A stretch of 56,590 bases of DNA from Gudongella sp051744365 (GCA_051744365.1 JBNJCX010000007.1:1-56590); one strand, 5' to 3'; positions 23,336 to 32,247 are shown, counted from the stretch's first letter. Notes: a model not told the origin generated them from the sequence alone. A program made the numbers and translations.

Positions 23336-25006
23336 TTATTTTTTGGGAACCTCCAATATTGCGCCCCTGTTTCCAGAAGTAACCATGGATGCGTATCTTG
23401 CAAGATATCCAGTTGTAATCTTTGGTTCTCTGGGTGTCCACCCATCTCTTCTTTTTTGAAGCTCTTCGTCTGAAACATCCATGTCTATCGTGTTGACATC
23501 GATATCGATCCTAATAAGGTCACCCTCCTTGACTAGGGCAATATTTCCACCAACTGCAGCCTCTGGGGAAACGTGGCCGATTGATGCACCTCTGGAAGCT
23601 CCGCTGAATCGGCCATCAGTAATCAGTGCAACGGAACGGTCAAGACCCATCCCTGCGATCGCAGAGGTTGGATTGAGCATCTCTCTCATTCCAGGACCGC
23701 CCTTTGGTCCCTCATATCTTATGATTACAACATCGCCAGATACAATTTTTCCTCCCTTTATGGCATCAACTGCATCTTCTTCGCAGTCAAATACCCTTGC
23801 AGGTCCTTTGTGCTTCATCATCTCAGGGAGTACCGCAGAGCGCTTAACAACACAAGAATCAGGTGCAAGATTTCCTTTAAGCACTGCAATTCCACCGGTT
23901 TCACTATATGGATTCTCTATAGGCCTTATAACATCATGATTCATGTTATGGCAACCCTGAATATTTTCAGCAACTGTCCTGCCAGTGCATGTCATAACAT
24001 CTGTCTTAAGAAGGCCCTTCTTAACAAGCTCATTCATTACAGCATATACTCCACCTGCCTCGTCCAGATCCTCAATATATGTGTGACCTGCTGGTGCCAA
24101 GTGGCAGAGATTGGGTGTTTTGGCACTAATTTCATTTGCAACGTCAAGATTCAGGTCAATTCCCGCCTCATACGCTATTGCTGGAAGATGAAGCATGCTG
24201 TTAGTACTGCACCCAAGAGCCATATCCACCGCCAATGCATTCTTAAAGGCATCTTCAGTCATTATGTCCTTTGGTCGTATATCCTTCTTAACCAGCTCCA
24301 TAATCTGCATACCAGCGTGCTTCGCCAGTTGTATTCTCGCAGAGTATACTGCAGGGATAGTACCGTTTCCCTTAAGTCCCATTCCCAACACCTCTGTCAG
24401 ACAGTTCATGCTGTTGGCGGTATACATTCCGGAACAGGATCCACAGGTAGGGCAGGCTTTACTTTCAAATTCCTCTAGCATCTCAAGAGACATATCACCT
24501 GATGCGTATGATCCAACAGCCTCAAATACAGATGAAAGACTGGTTTTCTTGCCGCCAACCTTACCGGCAAGCATAGGACCACCACTTACAAAGATGGTAG
24601 GGACATTTACTCTTGCTGCAGCCATTAAAAGACCAGGAACATTCTTGTCGCAATTTGGAACCATTACAAGGGCATCAAAGCCGTGAGCCATTGCCATAGC
24701 TTCAGTTGAATCTGCTATAAGGTCCCTGGTAACTAGTGAGTACTTCATGCCTTGGTGACCCATTGCTATTCCATCACAAACCGCTATGGCTGGGAATACC
24801 ATTGGTGTTCCCCCTGCAGCGGCAACTCCAAGTTTTACAGCATCCACAATCTTATCAAGGTTCATATGACCCGGTACAATTTCATTATAGGAACTCACAA
24901 TGCCTACCAAGGGCTTTCTCATTTCTTCTTCAGTCATACCGAGGGCGTTAAACAGGGATCTGTGAGGAGCCTGTTGCACACCTTTTTTTACAGAGTCGCT
25001 TCTCAT
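23336..25006 (-). CDS. ilvD: Dihydroxy-acid dehydratase
   Basis: This iron-sulfur enzyme dehydrates 2,3-dihydroxy-isovalerate and -methylvalerate to the 2-keto acids, the third step of branched-chain amino acid synthesis. The 556-residue product starts MRSDSVKKGVQQAPHRSLF and shows VPNCDKNVPGLLMAAAR, SCPTCGSCSGMYTANSMNCL (written in part) and GLDRSVALITDGRFSGASRGASIGHVSPEA in pieces, with all cluster cysteines. The start at 25006 has AAAGGA 9 bases ahead. It faces ilvBN; ilvC and leu genes are not in the window. Confidence 0.93.
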   Translation of the reverse strand: MRSDSVKKGVQQAPHRSLFNALGMTEEEMRKPLVGIVSSYNEIVPGHMNLDKIVDAVKLGVAAAGGTPMVFPAIAVCDGIAMGHQGMKYSLVTRDLIADSTEAMAMAHGFDALVMVPNCDKNVPGLLMAAARVNVPTIFVSGGPMLAGKVGGKKTSLSSVFEAVGSYASGDMSLEMLEEFESKACPTCGSCSGMYTANSMNCLTEVLGMGLKGNGTIPAVYSARIQLAKHAGMQIMELVKKDIRPKDIMTEDAFKNALAVDMALGCSTNSMLHLPAIAYEAGIDLNLDVANEISAKTPNLCHLAPAGHTYIEDLDEAGGVYAVMNELVKKGLLKTDVMTCTGRTVAENIQGCHNMNHDVIRPIENPYSETGGIAVLKGNLAPDSCVVKRSAVLPEMMKHKGPARVFDCEEDAVDAIKGGKIVSGDVVIIRYEGPKGGPGMREMLNPTSAIAGMGLDRSVALITDGRFSGASRGASIGHVSPEAAVGGNIALVKEGDLIRIDIDVNTIDMDVSDEELQKRRDGWTPREPKITTGYLARYASMVTSGNRGAILEVPKK

Positions 25007-25196
25007 ACAATTCATTCCTTTCTTTTAAGTTATTTGAGTGGAACATAGAGGCCACTGAATGTTTTCTGAAAAATTATATATTTAATTACAAGTATACAAC
25101 TTTTTTGATGCAAAAGAAAAGGGAAATAATACAAACAAGTAAAGGAAAGCGTTACATTAAGAATAAAAATACAAAGATAGTACTTTTACAAGAAAA

Positions 25197-25221
25197 GAAG
25201 CCAGAAAAAATTTCTGGCTTC
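25197..25221 (-). terminator. Terminator of the marR gene
   Basis: GAAGCCAGAAA pairs with TTTCTGGCTTC; read on the minus strand it is followed by a T-rich stretch. It lies 18 bases past the regulator stop codon. Confidence 0.7.
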
Positions 25222-25238
25222 AAGATAATACAATTCTG

Positions 25239-25670
25239 CTATATTAAGTCCCAATCTGATTTTAAAATCTGTTTAAGTGAAGTCAGCTCTTCACTTCCGA
25301 TTTTTTCAGCAATTCTTTTTTCAAGGTCCCTTTTAAGGGACATGTTTTTCTCATAGCATTCCTCACCAAGGGATGTAAGTCTCAGGCATTTGTCTCTATT
25401 ATTGTGCCTTGCATCAGCAATTTCAACCAAACCTTTAGCCTTAAGACTTTTTGCAAATTTATGGACTGCCTGCCTTGAGATATCAACACGTCTAGTAATC
25501 TGTGAAACTGTCGGGTGCTTCTTATATATTCTTGCCATTATAAACCATTCTGAATTTGAAATATGAATATCACCTTTTTCATTCCATTCTCTTTCTGCAA
25601 GGTTTCTTAGTTGAAGATGTCTTTCGCTTATAAGGTCAATCAGGTCCAGATTTCTTAGTTCTGAGTTCAA
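25239..25670 (-). CDS. MarR-family regulator, divergent from recA
   Basis: The 143-residue winged-helix protein shows the MarR arrangement: ISNSEWFIMARIYKKHPTVSQITRRVDISRQAVHKFAKSLKAKGLVEI, then a wing with ARHNNRDKCLRLTSLG. A TTG start at 25670 is preferred since GGAGG stands exactly 7 bases ahead; the in-frame ATG at 25694 precedes that site. It is transcribed away from recA. Two palindromes in the shared upstream region are the likely operators, one over its own -35 box. The ligand is unknown. Confidence 0.85.
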   Translation of the reverse strand: MNSELRNLDLIDLISERHLQLRNLAEREWNEKGDIHISNSEWFIMARIYKKHPTVSQITRRVDISRQAVHKFAKSLKAKGLVEIADARHNNRDKCLRLTSLGEECYEKNMSLKRDLEKRIAEKIGSEELTSLKQILKSDWDLI

Positions 25671-25698
25671 ATTCCCACCTCCACGGTTTTTCAATATC

Positions 25699-25783
25699 AG
25701 TATACAATGGCAATTTCAAATTGTCAACTTGGTTGACAATTTAGCATTTAAGTTGTAAAATAATATAGTCAACTAAGTTGACA
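25699..25783. promoter_or_regulatory. Divergent marR/recA control region with two palindromic operators
   Basis: On the minus strand TTGACA (25727-25722) and TATACT (25704-25699) with a 17-base spacer form the marR promoter. TTGTCAACTTGGTTGACAA (25721-25739) is a perfect palindrome around TTG covering its -35 box. A second copy, GTCAACTAAGTTGAC (25768-25782), includes a rightward TTGACA at 25778-25783 that could serve recA. The centres are 45 bases apart. No Gram-positive LexA box (GAAC-N4-GTTC) is seen here. Confidence 0.6.
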
Positions 25784-25853
25784 TTTACAATTAAAAACAA
25801 TGGATATACTGATTTAGGGCATAATAGATATGAACCTCAACGAAGGGATGTAG

Positions 25854-26909
25854 ATGACAATGAGTATAATAGTAGATAAGAAGTCTCTGGCATTGGAAGA
25901 AGCCATAAGTCAGATAGAAAGACAATTCGGGAAGGGCTCAATAATGAGACTTGGTGCAAATGAGGTTTTAAATATTGATGTTATTCCCACTGGGTCTCTG
26001 GCACTTGATGTAGCTCTGGGAGTGGGTGGGATGCCAAAGGGTAGAGTCATAGAGGTTTATGGCCCTGAATCATCAGGAAAGACTACTCTTGCTTTACACA
26101 CAATAGTCCAGTCTCAAAAAAGGGGAGGTACAGCTGCCTTTATTGATGCGGAGCATTCCCTTGATCCATCCTATGCAAAAAAGCTTGGTGTTAATATAGA
26201 TGAGTTGATTGTTTCACAGCCCGACTCAGGAGAGCAGGCATTGGAGATAACTGAGGCACTTGTGCGTTCGGGAGCTGTGGATGTTGTAGTTATAGATTCT
26301 GTTGCAGCACTTGTGCCAAGAGCGGAGCTTGAAGGGGAAATGGGTGCTTCCCATATGGGACTGCAGGCAAGATTGATGTCTCAAGCCCTTAGAAAACTTG
26401 CAGGAGCAATAAGCAAGTCAAAATGCGTGGTCATATTTATCAATCAATTAAGAGAAAAAATCGGAATTATGTTTGGAAACCCTGAAACAACAACTGGAGG
26501 CAGGGCGCTGAAATTCTATGCATCCGTAAGATTGGAGATTAAGAGGATTGATTCAATCAAGTCAGGAGATAATATAATCGGAAACAGAACCAGGGTCAAG
26601 GTAAAGAAAAACAAGGTAGCGCCTCCATTTAAAGAGGCGGAGTTTGACATAATGTATAATGAAGGAATTTCAAGAGAGGGAGATATGATCGATCTGGCGG
26701 TAGCTGAAAATTTTATTCAGAAATCTGGCTCCTGGTTTTCATATAATGATGAAAAAATGGGACAAGGCAGAGAGAACGCAAAGCAGTATCTCAGAGATAA
26801 CCCCAAAATAGCAGATGAAATCGAAGATAAGATCAGGGAGAAGTACAACTTGACCACTAAGATTAAAGATGTGCCCAAAGAGAAAATCATAAATTCAAAC
26901 AATAAATAA
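25854..26909 (+). CDS. recA: RecA recombinase
   Basis: RecA forms filaments on single-stranded DNA and drives homologous recombination and the SOS response. The 351-residue product is full length: N-terminal helix ALEEAISQIERQFGKGSIMRLG, Walker A GPESSGKTT (70-78), catalytic Glu in IDAEHSLDP, Walker B VVVIDSVAALVP, loops L1 and L2 (GEMGASHMGLQARLMSQALRKL in part, FGNPETTTGGRALKFYASVR in part) and the C-terminal domain. EHSLDP replaces the usual EHALDP. The upstream region contains MarR-type palindromes rather than a recognisable LexA box, which is unusual. No recX or cinA is adjacent. Confidence 0.93.
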   Translation: MTMSIIVDKKSLALEEAISQIERQFGKGSIMRLGANEVLNIDVIPTGSLALDVALGVGGMPKGRVIEVYGPESSGKTTLALHTIVQSQKRGGTAAFIDAEHSLDPSYAKKLGVNIDELIVSQPDSGEQALEITEALVRSGAVDVVVIDSVAALVPRAELEGEMGASHMGLQARLMSQALRKLAGAISKSKCVVIFINQLREKIGIMFGNPETTTGGRALKFYASVRLEIKRIDSIKSGDNIIGNRTRVKVKKNKVAPPFKEAEFDIMYNEGISREGDMIDLAVAENFIQKSGSWFSYNDEKMGQGRENAKQYLRDNPKIADEIEDKIREKYNLTTKIKDVPKEKIINSNNK

Positions 26910-26952
26910 GTGACACGGCAACATTTGTTCTAGAGGACGAAAGGGGAATAAT

Positions 26953-27210
26953 ATGGCAGGATATATAGTGCCTGATCTTCGAAGCTTTCCTGATTGCATT
27001 AGTTTAACCGATACAGCCAGATGTACAAGACTAAATGTTACATATTGCCAGGGAAAGACTTGCCCATTCAGGAAGACGCTTGAAGAAGCAGACAAATCCA
27101 AAGAAGATTCTAATATGAGAATCAGAAAATTGGATACGACTAAGCAAATGCACATTGCAAACAAGTATTTCGAGGGATCTATGCCTTGGAATATAGAGAA
27201 TATTATATAG
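26953..27210 (+). CDS. Small cysteine-containing hypothetical protein
   Basis: The 85-residue protein has four cysteines: FPDCISL, ARCTRLNVTYCQGKTCPF. The CTRLN-x4-C-x3-C-PF spacing suggests a small metal-binding fold. AGGGGAATAAT precedes the ATG. It follows recA by 43 bases and may share its transcript. I do not recognise a named family; conserved hypothetical proteins with this motif seem frequent in Clostridia. Confidence 0.6.
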   Translation: MAGYIVPDLRSFPDCISLTDTARCTRLNVTYCQGKTCPFRKTLEEADKSKEDSNMRIRKLDTTKQMHIANKYFEGSMPWNIENII

Positions 27211-27258
27211 TCAGCAGAAATGAAAGTATAAAGTTGGAAGCAATAAGGAGGCAGTGAA

Positions 27259-27576
27259 ATGAAACTGGTAAATGAGAAGGTAGAACACATTAAATTTGGC
27301 AAAGGGATAATAGTAGAAGCTGATAAGAATAATATTTCAGTCCTATTTGAAGATGACGAAGAAAAAAGGCTTTTCCAATATCCGGAAGCCTTCGGGAAAT
27401 TTCTGGAAATAAAAAACCCAAAACTGAAGAAAGCAATAATGAAAGACTATGAGGCTTCAATTGAGCAGCAGAAAATGGAAGTTAAAAGAATTGAAAAAGA
27501 GCGTGTAAAAGAAAAGACAAGAGTTAAGGATGAAGCTGTTCAACCAAAGAAGAAGCCTAAAAAGTCGAAGAAATAA
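27259..27576 (+). CDS. Hypothetical protein with basic coiled tail
   Basis: The 105-residue protein has an N-terminal beta-rich segment, VEHIKFGKGIIVEADKNNISVLFEDDEEKRLFQYPEAF in pieces, resembling the KOW/CarD-like FGxGxI strand motif seen at the ends of helicases and restriction proteins. The last 50 residues are a highly charged helix rich in Lys/Glu ending KKKPKKSKK, suitable for nucleic acid or ribosome contact. Function unknown. AGGAGG lies 7 bases ahead. Confidence 0.65.
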   Translation: MKLVNEKVEHIKFGKGIIVEADKNNISVLFEDDEEKRLFQYPEAFGKFLEIKNPKLKKAIMKDYEASIEQQKMEVKRIEKERVKEKTRVKDEAVQPKKKPKKSKK

Positions 27577-27640
27577 AGTCAGAAGATAGTATTATTTTGC
27601 ACTACGAAATAATTTGATATAACAGAATAGGCTAGACAAT

Positions 27641-27673
27641 AAGCTCCTCTTTCGCCCTGAAAGAGGAGCTTTA
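27641..27673 (+). terminator. Strong hairpin before the Imm-5-like gene
   Basis: A perfect 13-base stem (27641-27653, 27659-27671) with a 5-base loop stands between two genes. The T run is only three bases and the ribosome binding site of the next gene follows at once, so it may be a terminator or an attenuator-like structure. Confidence 0.55.
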
Positions 27674-27689
27674 AAGGAAGGTAATCGCC

Positions 27690-28229
27690 ATGTTTCACGA
27701 TGTAGAAGCGAAGATAAAGAAGAAAAACAAGATTTTGTTCACCAGGGAAAGTCAATCCTTGAAAGAACTGGTCGATTTATTGGATGCTCAAAATCACAGG
27801 ACCCTTGTTCTATGGGCGCTTGATTGTGGAAAAAGAGCACTTCAGGACTTTGAGTCAGCTTTTCCTGAGGAAAAAAGACCGAGGAGGTGTCTTGAGCTAT
27901 GCGAAAAGTGGGCAAAAGGCGAGGTCAAGATGAAAGAAACCAAAAGGGCGATCCTTGATGCTCATGCAGTAGCCAAGGAGGTTGAAGATGAGAGACTGAA
28001 AGCTCTATGTCACGGAATTGGGCATGCTGGGGCGACAGTTCATGTGGGAACGCATGCAATAGGTCTCCCTATGTATGAGCTGACAGCTATTGTACTCCAA
28101 CATAATAAGAAGGAATATGAAGAATATGTGCAGAAAAAGATAGGTTTTTATATGGATCGTCTCCATTACTGGCAGGAAAATGCTCGTAACGTGGACATAG
28201 AATGGGCAGATTTTCTTAAGAGGGATTAA
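27690..28229 (+). CDS. Imm-5-like putative immunity protein
   Basis: The 179-residue helical protein matches the family annotated as putative immunity protein (Imm-5-like): LVLWALDCGKRALQDFE, EEKRPRRCLELCEKWAKGEV, AHAVAKEVEDERLKALCHGIGHAGATVHVGTHAIGLPMYELTA in pieces. The RPRxxLE-x3-WxxGE motif is characteristic. The immunity role was proposed from association with polymorphic toxins elsewhere. No toxin gene is next to it here, so it is an orphan or the family has a housekeeping role. Its start has GGAAGG 9 bases ahead. Confidence 0.75.
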   Translation: MFHDVEAKIKKKNKILFTRESQSLKELVDLLDAQNHRTLVLWALDCGKRALQDFESAFPEEKRPRRCLELCEKWAKGEVKMKETKRAILDAHAVAKEVEDERLKALCHGIGHAGATVHVGTHAIGLPMYELTAIVLQHNKKEYEEYVQKKIGFYMDRLHYWQENARNVDIEWADFLKRD

Positions 28230-28366
28230 TTGTTGGAATGATAAATAATATTGTCATTATTTTTGATTTGTAAAAATATTCTGGAAATACATATTGAGTG
28301 TTGTATAATAAATATATATTGTAATCACAGTGAATCAGCATTTAATCATAAATTGGAGGTAAAGGG

Positions 28367-29623
28367 ATGATTAAGGAAACCAGATTGACAGACCCTGAAT
28401 TGGCGGCTTTAGTTGATGAGGAATTACACAGACAGGAACACAATATTGAAATGATAGCATCGGAGTCTACAGTGCCGGTACCGGTTATGGAGCTAAGTGG
28501 AAGCGTATTTACCAACAAGACACTGGAGGGTTATCCAGGTGCACGCTATCAGGCGGGCTCACATGTTGCCGACAAAGTTGAAAAGCTGGCAATAGAAAGA
28601 GCTAAAACACTATTCCATGCTGATCATGTAAATATTCAGCCCTATTCTGGTTCAACCGCTAATTACAGTGTTTTTGCTTCAATCCTCAAGCCAGGAGACA
28701 AGGTCTTAAGCATGAGACTTGACCAGGGCGGACACCTTACCCATGGAAGTCCTGCAAACTGGGTCAGCAAGATATATGATCATTCTTTCTATGGTGTAGA
28801 TCCTGAAACCGAACAGATCGATTACTCTGAACTGGAAATAAAGGCAAGAGAAGAGAGACCAAAGCTTATTATCGCAGGAGGAAGCTCATATTCTAGACTT
28901 ATTGATTATGAGAAAATTTCCAGGGTTGCAGAGGAAGTGGATGCATATTTTATGGTTGACATGGCCCACATAGCCGGCCTAGTAGCAGCAGGTGCTATTC
29001 CAAGCCCCATTCCACACGCTGACTTTATTTCCTCATCTACAACCAAGACCTTCTGCTCTGCACGAAGCGGGATGGTATTCTGCAAAAAAGAACACGCTAA
29101 GCTACTGGATAAGGGTACATTTCCGGGATCCCTGGGATCAATCCATCTTCATACCATGGCAGCAAAGGCATGGTCCTTTAAATACGCGGCAACAGATGAA
29201 TTCAAGGAGATAATGGATCAGGTCGTCCAAAATGCAAGAAAGCTGGCGGAGGAACTGGCGAAACTTGGCTTTAGAATTGTAAGCGGTGGAACAGACAATC
29301 ATTTGCTGGTAGTTGATCTAAGAAGCAAGGGTATAACCGGAGATAAGTTCCAGACGGCCCTTGATTCAGTGGGTATAACAGTAAATAAGAATCTTATTCC
29401 CTTTGATCCTGAAAAGCCCTCGGTAACAAGCGGTGTTAGAATCGGATTAACAGCAATAACACAGAGGGGATTGAGGGAAAAGGAGATAGTCCAGATTGCA
29501 GAGATTATGAACCTTATTGCAGATGCTGCCGATGATAAAGATGTACTTGCAGAATGTAAGACTCGAGCATTAGCAATGATTTCAGACTTCCCACTATATC
29601 CTGAGGGAACATTCATTGATTAG
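28367..29623 (+). CDS. SHMT-like PLP enzyme with altered active site
   Basis: Overall this is a glycine hydroxymethyltransferase homologue of 418 residues: HNIEMIASES, GGHLTHGSP (stacking His), VDMAHIAGLVAAG, the PLP lysine K227 in STTKTF, SGGTDNHLLVVDL and TSGVRIG (carboxylate Arg). However, residues that are nearly invariant in true SHMT differ: Tyr55 and Tyr65 of the E. coli enzyme are Thr52 and Gln62 (NKTLEGYPGARYQAG), the His before the PLP Lys is Thr226, GPRGG is SARSG and FPGGQGGP is FPGSLGSI. It may use another amino acid or aldehyde and may be folate independent. The linked gene is a pirin. GGAGG precedes the start. Confidence 0.85.
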   Translation: MIKETRLTDPELAALVDEELHRQEHNIEMIASESTVPVPVMELSGSVFTNKTLEGYPGARYQAGSHVADKVEKLAIERAKTLFHADHVNIQPYSGSTANYSVFASILKPGDKVLSMRLDQGGHLTHGSPANWVSKIYDHSFYGVDPETEQIDYSELEIKAREERPKLIIAGGSSYSRLIDYEKISRVAEEVDAYFMVDMAHIAGLVAAGAIPSPIPHADFISSSTTKTFCSARSGMVFCKKEHAKLLDKGTFPGSLGSIHLHTMAAKAWSFKYAATDEFKEIMDQVVQNARKLAEELAKLGFRIVSGGTDNHLLVVDLRSKGITGDKFQTALDSVGITVNKNLIPFDPEKPSVTSGVRIGLTAITQRGLREKEIVQIAEIMNLIADAADDKDVLAECKTRALAMISDFPLYPEGTFID

Positions 29624-29644
29624 AAATGATTTGGAGGAGATAAT

Positions 29645-30643
29645 ATGACAATACTCGAAAGAGGATCATACAAGCACCAGATGCCAACACAGAAGCCATT
29701 TGTTGCATCCATGCACCACCTGGACCACTTTCCACCAGGCAACGGTAAACTTGGCCCAACTGAGATGACAAAGGAGAATGAAGGATTTGACCTTAGTGCT
29801 GACTGGAGAATGTATTATGGTAAGCATGTACCCGGTTTTCCCGCCCATCCTCATAGAGGCTTTGAGACAATAACCATAGTTGCCGAAGGATTTGTGGATC
29901 ATACGGACGGATTGGGCTCAAGAGGAAGATATGGCCAGGGAGATGTCCAGTGGATGACAGCTGGAAAGGGACTTCAACATTGCGAGATGTTTCCTTTGAT
30001 AAATGAGGATAAACCAAACACAATGGAGCTTTTTCAGGTATGGCTTAGCCTCGACCACGCTAACAGAATGGTTGAACCAGACTACAAGATGCTTTGGAAC
30101 GAGGATATCCCAAGGATATCAATTGGAGAAAAGGGTGGCGAAGCAAGAATTACACTTGTTGCAGGAGAATTGGCGGAAAGAAAAGCGGTCAGACCAACAA
30201 AGGACTCATGGGCAAATAATCCTGATAACAGACTTTCTATTCAACTGATTGAATTGGATCCTGATGTGGAGTATGAACTTCCAGTGGGAAGTACCACAAT
30301 GAAGCGGTCGATTTACAACTACTTTGATGGAGTAGTTCTGGTTGAAGGAAAGGAGTTAAGAAAGAAAATGTATATGTTTCTTTCAGCTGATGAAAAGACC
30401 AAAATAAAGAATATGTCAGACTCAGTTGTAAAGCTGCTTATGCTTGAATCAGAGCCAATAGATGAGCCAATCCTGGTATACGGTCCATTTGTTATGACCA
30501 CCAAAGAAGAAATTCGCCAGGCGTACGATGATTATCAAAGAACACAGTTCGGTGGCTGGCCGTTCCCTGAGCAGGAGGTTGCCCACGAAAAATCTATGGG
30601 AAGATTTGCAGAATATCCTGATGGTCGGATAGAAAGACCATAG
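29645..30643 (+). CDS. Pirin-family bicupin protein (second, longer copy)
   Basis: This 332-residue pirin has the metal site in PAHPHRGFETITIVAEG (histidines near residues 61-63) and GDVQWMTAGKGLQHCEMFP (His and Glu near 106-108), plus a second cupin and a C-terminal tail FGGWPFPEQE found in the longer pirin group. It follows the SHMT-like gene by 21 bases with GGAGGAGATAAT as ribosome site, so the two are co-transcribed. That linkage suggests a shared metabolic role. A terminator hairpin begins 7 bases after the stop codon. Confidence 0.88.
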   Translation: MTILERGSYKHQMPTQKPFVASMHHLDHFPPGNGKLGPTEMTKENEGFDLSADWRMYYGKHVPGFPAHPHRGFETITIVAEGFVDHTDGLGSRGRYGQGDVQWMTAGKGLQHCEMFPLINEDKPNTMELFQVWLSLDHANRMVEPDYKMLWNEDIPRISIGEKGGEARITLVAGELAERKAVRPTKDSWANNPDNRLSIQLIELDPDVEYELPVGSTTMKRSIYNYFDGVVLVEGKELRKKMYMFLSADEKTKIKNMSDSVVKLLMLESEPIDEPILVYGPFVMTTKEEIRQAYDDYQRTQFGGWPFPEQEVAHEKSMGRFAEYPDGRIERP

Positions 30644-30649
30644 TGAGTG

Positions 30650-30677
30650 AGGTGGAAAATCCACCTTTCTTTTTTTA
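30650..30677 (+). terminator. Rho-independent terminator
   Basis: AGGTGGA-AAA-TCCACCT followed by TTCTTTTTTT. It ends the SHMT-like/pirin operon. Confidence 0.85.
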
Positions 30678-30765
30678 TCCAATCAAACTGGAAGATTGTG
30701 TAAAAAGGGTGCGAACCATATTTGTGGGTATAAACCAATTAGAACATAAATGGAGGTGGGTCTGG

Positions 30766-32247
30766 ATGAAGCTTAAAGATTTAATCGACAAATGCAAAAA
30801 GGTTGCAACATATGGCAACATGGATATCGAGATAGAGGGTATATGCTATGATTCAAGGAAATGCGAAAGAAATTATCTTTTTGTGGCAATCACAGGCTTA
30901 AGTGATGATGGGAACAAATACGTACCTGCTGCATTGGAAAATGGTGCAGTGGCAGTTGTATCTGAAATACAAGCGGAAGAATCTCTGGAAGGGATTGCCT
31001 ATATAAAAGTTGATGACTGCAGAAAAGCTCTATCCATAATTTCAAATATATTCTACAAAAGCCCTTCTGAAAGAATAAGGGTAATTGGTGTTACAGGAAC
31101 AAATGGTAAGACCAGCTCAACATATTTCATAAAGCAGATATTTGAAAATGCCGGGAAAAGAATTGGTGTAATAGGAACCCTTGGCGCTCATTTTGAAAAG
31201 ATGAACAAGAATCTTGTAAACACAACTCCTGAATCTCTTGATATTCAGATGCTATTAAGCGAGATGGACTTTCTTGGAGCGGAATATGTGGTTATGGAGA
31301 TATCATCCCAGGGGGTCGATATGGGTAGGGTAGACCATATAACCTTTAGAGGGGGAGTCTTTACAAACCTGACCCAGGATCATCTGGACTATCATAAAAC
31401 AATAGAAAATTACTATTGGGCAAAGAAGAGATTTCTCCAAATGCCCACAGACTATGTAGTTGTCAATGGGGACAACCAATTTGGTGAGAGGTTTTATTCT
31501 GAATCCATTGATTCATCTGCCAGAACTATTAGCTATGGAATAGGAGATAAGGTGGATGTAAGACTCAGAGATATTAGATACAATCCTGACAGTATTGAAT
31601 TTACACTTCAGATGGATGGGAGGAGTCTTGACTTTATTGCAAACCTTGCAGGGGAATTTAATGTATACAATGTATCCGGAGCCATACTGGTTGCCCTACA
31701 GGAGGGTATTTCATATGAGTCAATATATGAATCTGTCAAGAACCTCATCAACGTTCCAGGAAGAATGGAGCGGGTGGACATCAGAGGCGAATTTCAGGCT
31801 GTAATTGACTACGCCCATACTCCTGACGGGCTATATAGTGTACTTTCTGCACTTAGAAAATCATGCAGAGGGAGAATTATTACCATCTTTGGGACAGGAG
31901 GGGATCGTGATAGGGAAAAGAGACCCATTATGGGAGAAATTGCTTCCAGGATGAGTGATATATGTATAGTAACCTCCGATAATCCCAGATGGGAGAAGCC
32001 TGATGAAATAATTGAGGATATTCTGGTGGGAGTAGAGAAGACAAACAAGGACTACATAAGGATTACAGACAGAAGAGAAGCTATAAGGAAGGGTCTGAAC
32101 CTGGCACAGAAGGATGATATTATTCTTGTTGCCGGCAAGGGTCATGAAGTATGGCAATCCATCAAAGGTGTAAATTATCCATTTGATGAGAAAAAGATAA
32201 TTCTGCAGCTTGCAGAGGAAAAATTTGGTAATAATCAGAAAAAGTAG
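30766..32247 (+). CDS. murE: UDP-MurNAc-tripeptide synthetase
   Basis: MurE adds the third residue to the UDP-MurNAc-dipeptide in peptidoglycan synthesis. The 493-residue product has the N-terminal substrate domain (ICYDSRKCERNYLFVAI), ATP loop VTGTNGKTSS (110-117), the central-domain MEISSQGVDMGRVDHI and the C-terminal YAHTPDGL and TSDNPRWE. The DNPR motif is the signature for meso-diaminopimelate rather than lysine. ATG 30766 is chosen because GGAGG lies 9 bases ahead. It is separate from any dcw cluster in this window and could be a second copy. Confidence 0.92.
   Translation: MKLKDLIDKCKKVATYGNMDIEIEGICYDSRKCERNYLFVAITGLSDDGNKYVPAALENGAVAVVSEIQAEESLEGIAYIKVDDCRKALSIISNIFYKSPSERIRVIGVTGTNGKTSSTYFIKQIFENAGKRIGVIGTLGAHFEKMNKNLVNTTPESLDIQMLLSEMDFLGAEYVVMEISSQGVDMGRVDHITFRGGVFTNLTQDHLDYHKTIENYYWAKKRFLQMPTDYVVVNGDNQFGERFYSESIDSSARTISYGIGDKVDVRLRDIRYNPDSIEFTLQMDGRSLDFIANLAGEFNVYNVSGAILVALQEGISYESIYESVKNLINVPGRMERVDIRGEFQAVIDYAHTPDGLYSVLSALRKSCRGRIITIFGTGGDRDREKRPIMGEIASRMSDICIVTSDNPRWEKPDEIIEDILVGVEKTNKDYIRITDRREAIRKGLNLAQKDDIILVAGKGHEVWQSIKGVNYPFDEKKIILQLAEEKFGNNQKK

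Noticed and set aside
23481..24686. Long plus-strand frames across ilvD
   Set aside because: They are antisense shadows of a highly conserved ilvD coding sequence.
30643..30765. N-terminal extension of MurE from 30643
   Set aside because: The extension spans a terminator hairpin and has no ribosome site; GGAGG stands 9 bases before ATG 30766, which fits the usual MurE length.
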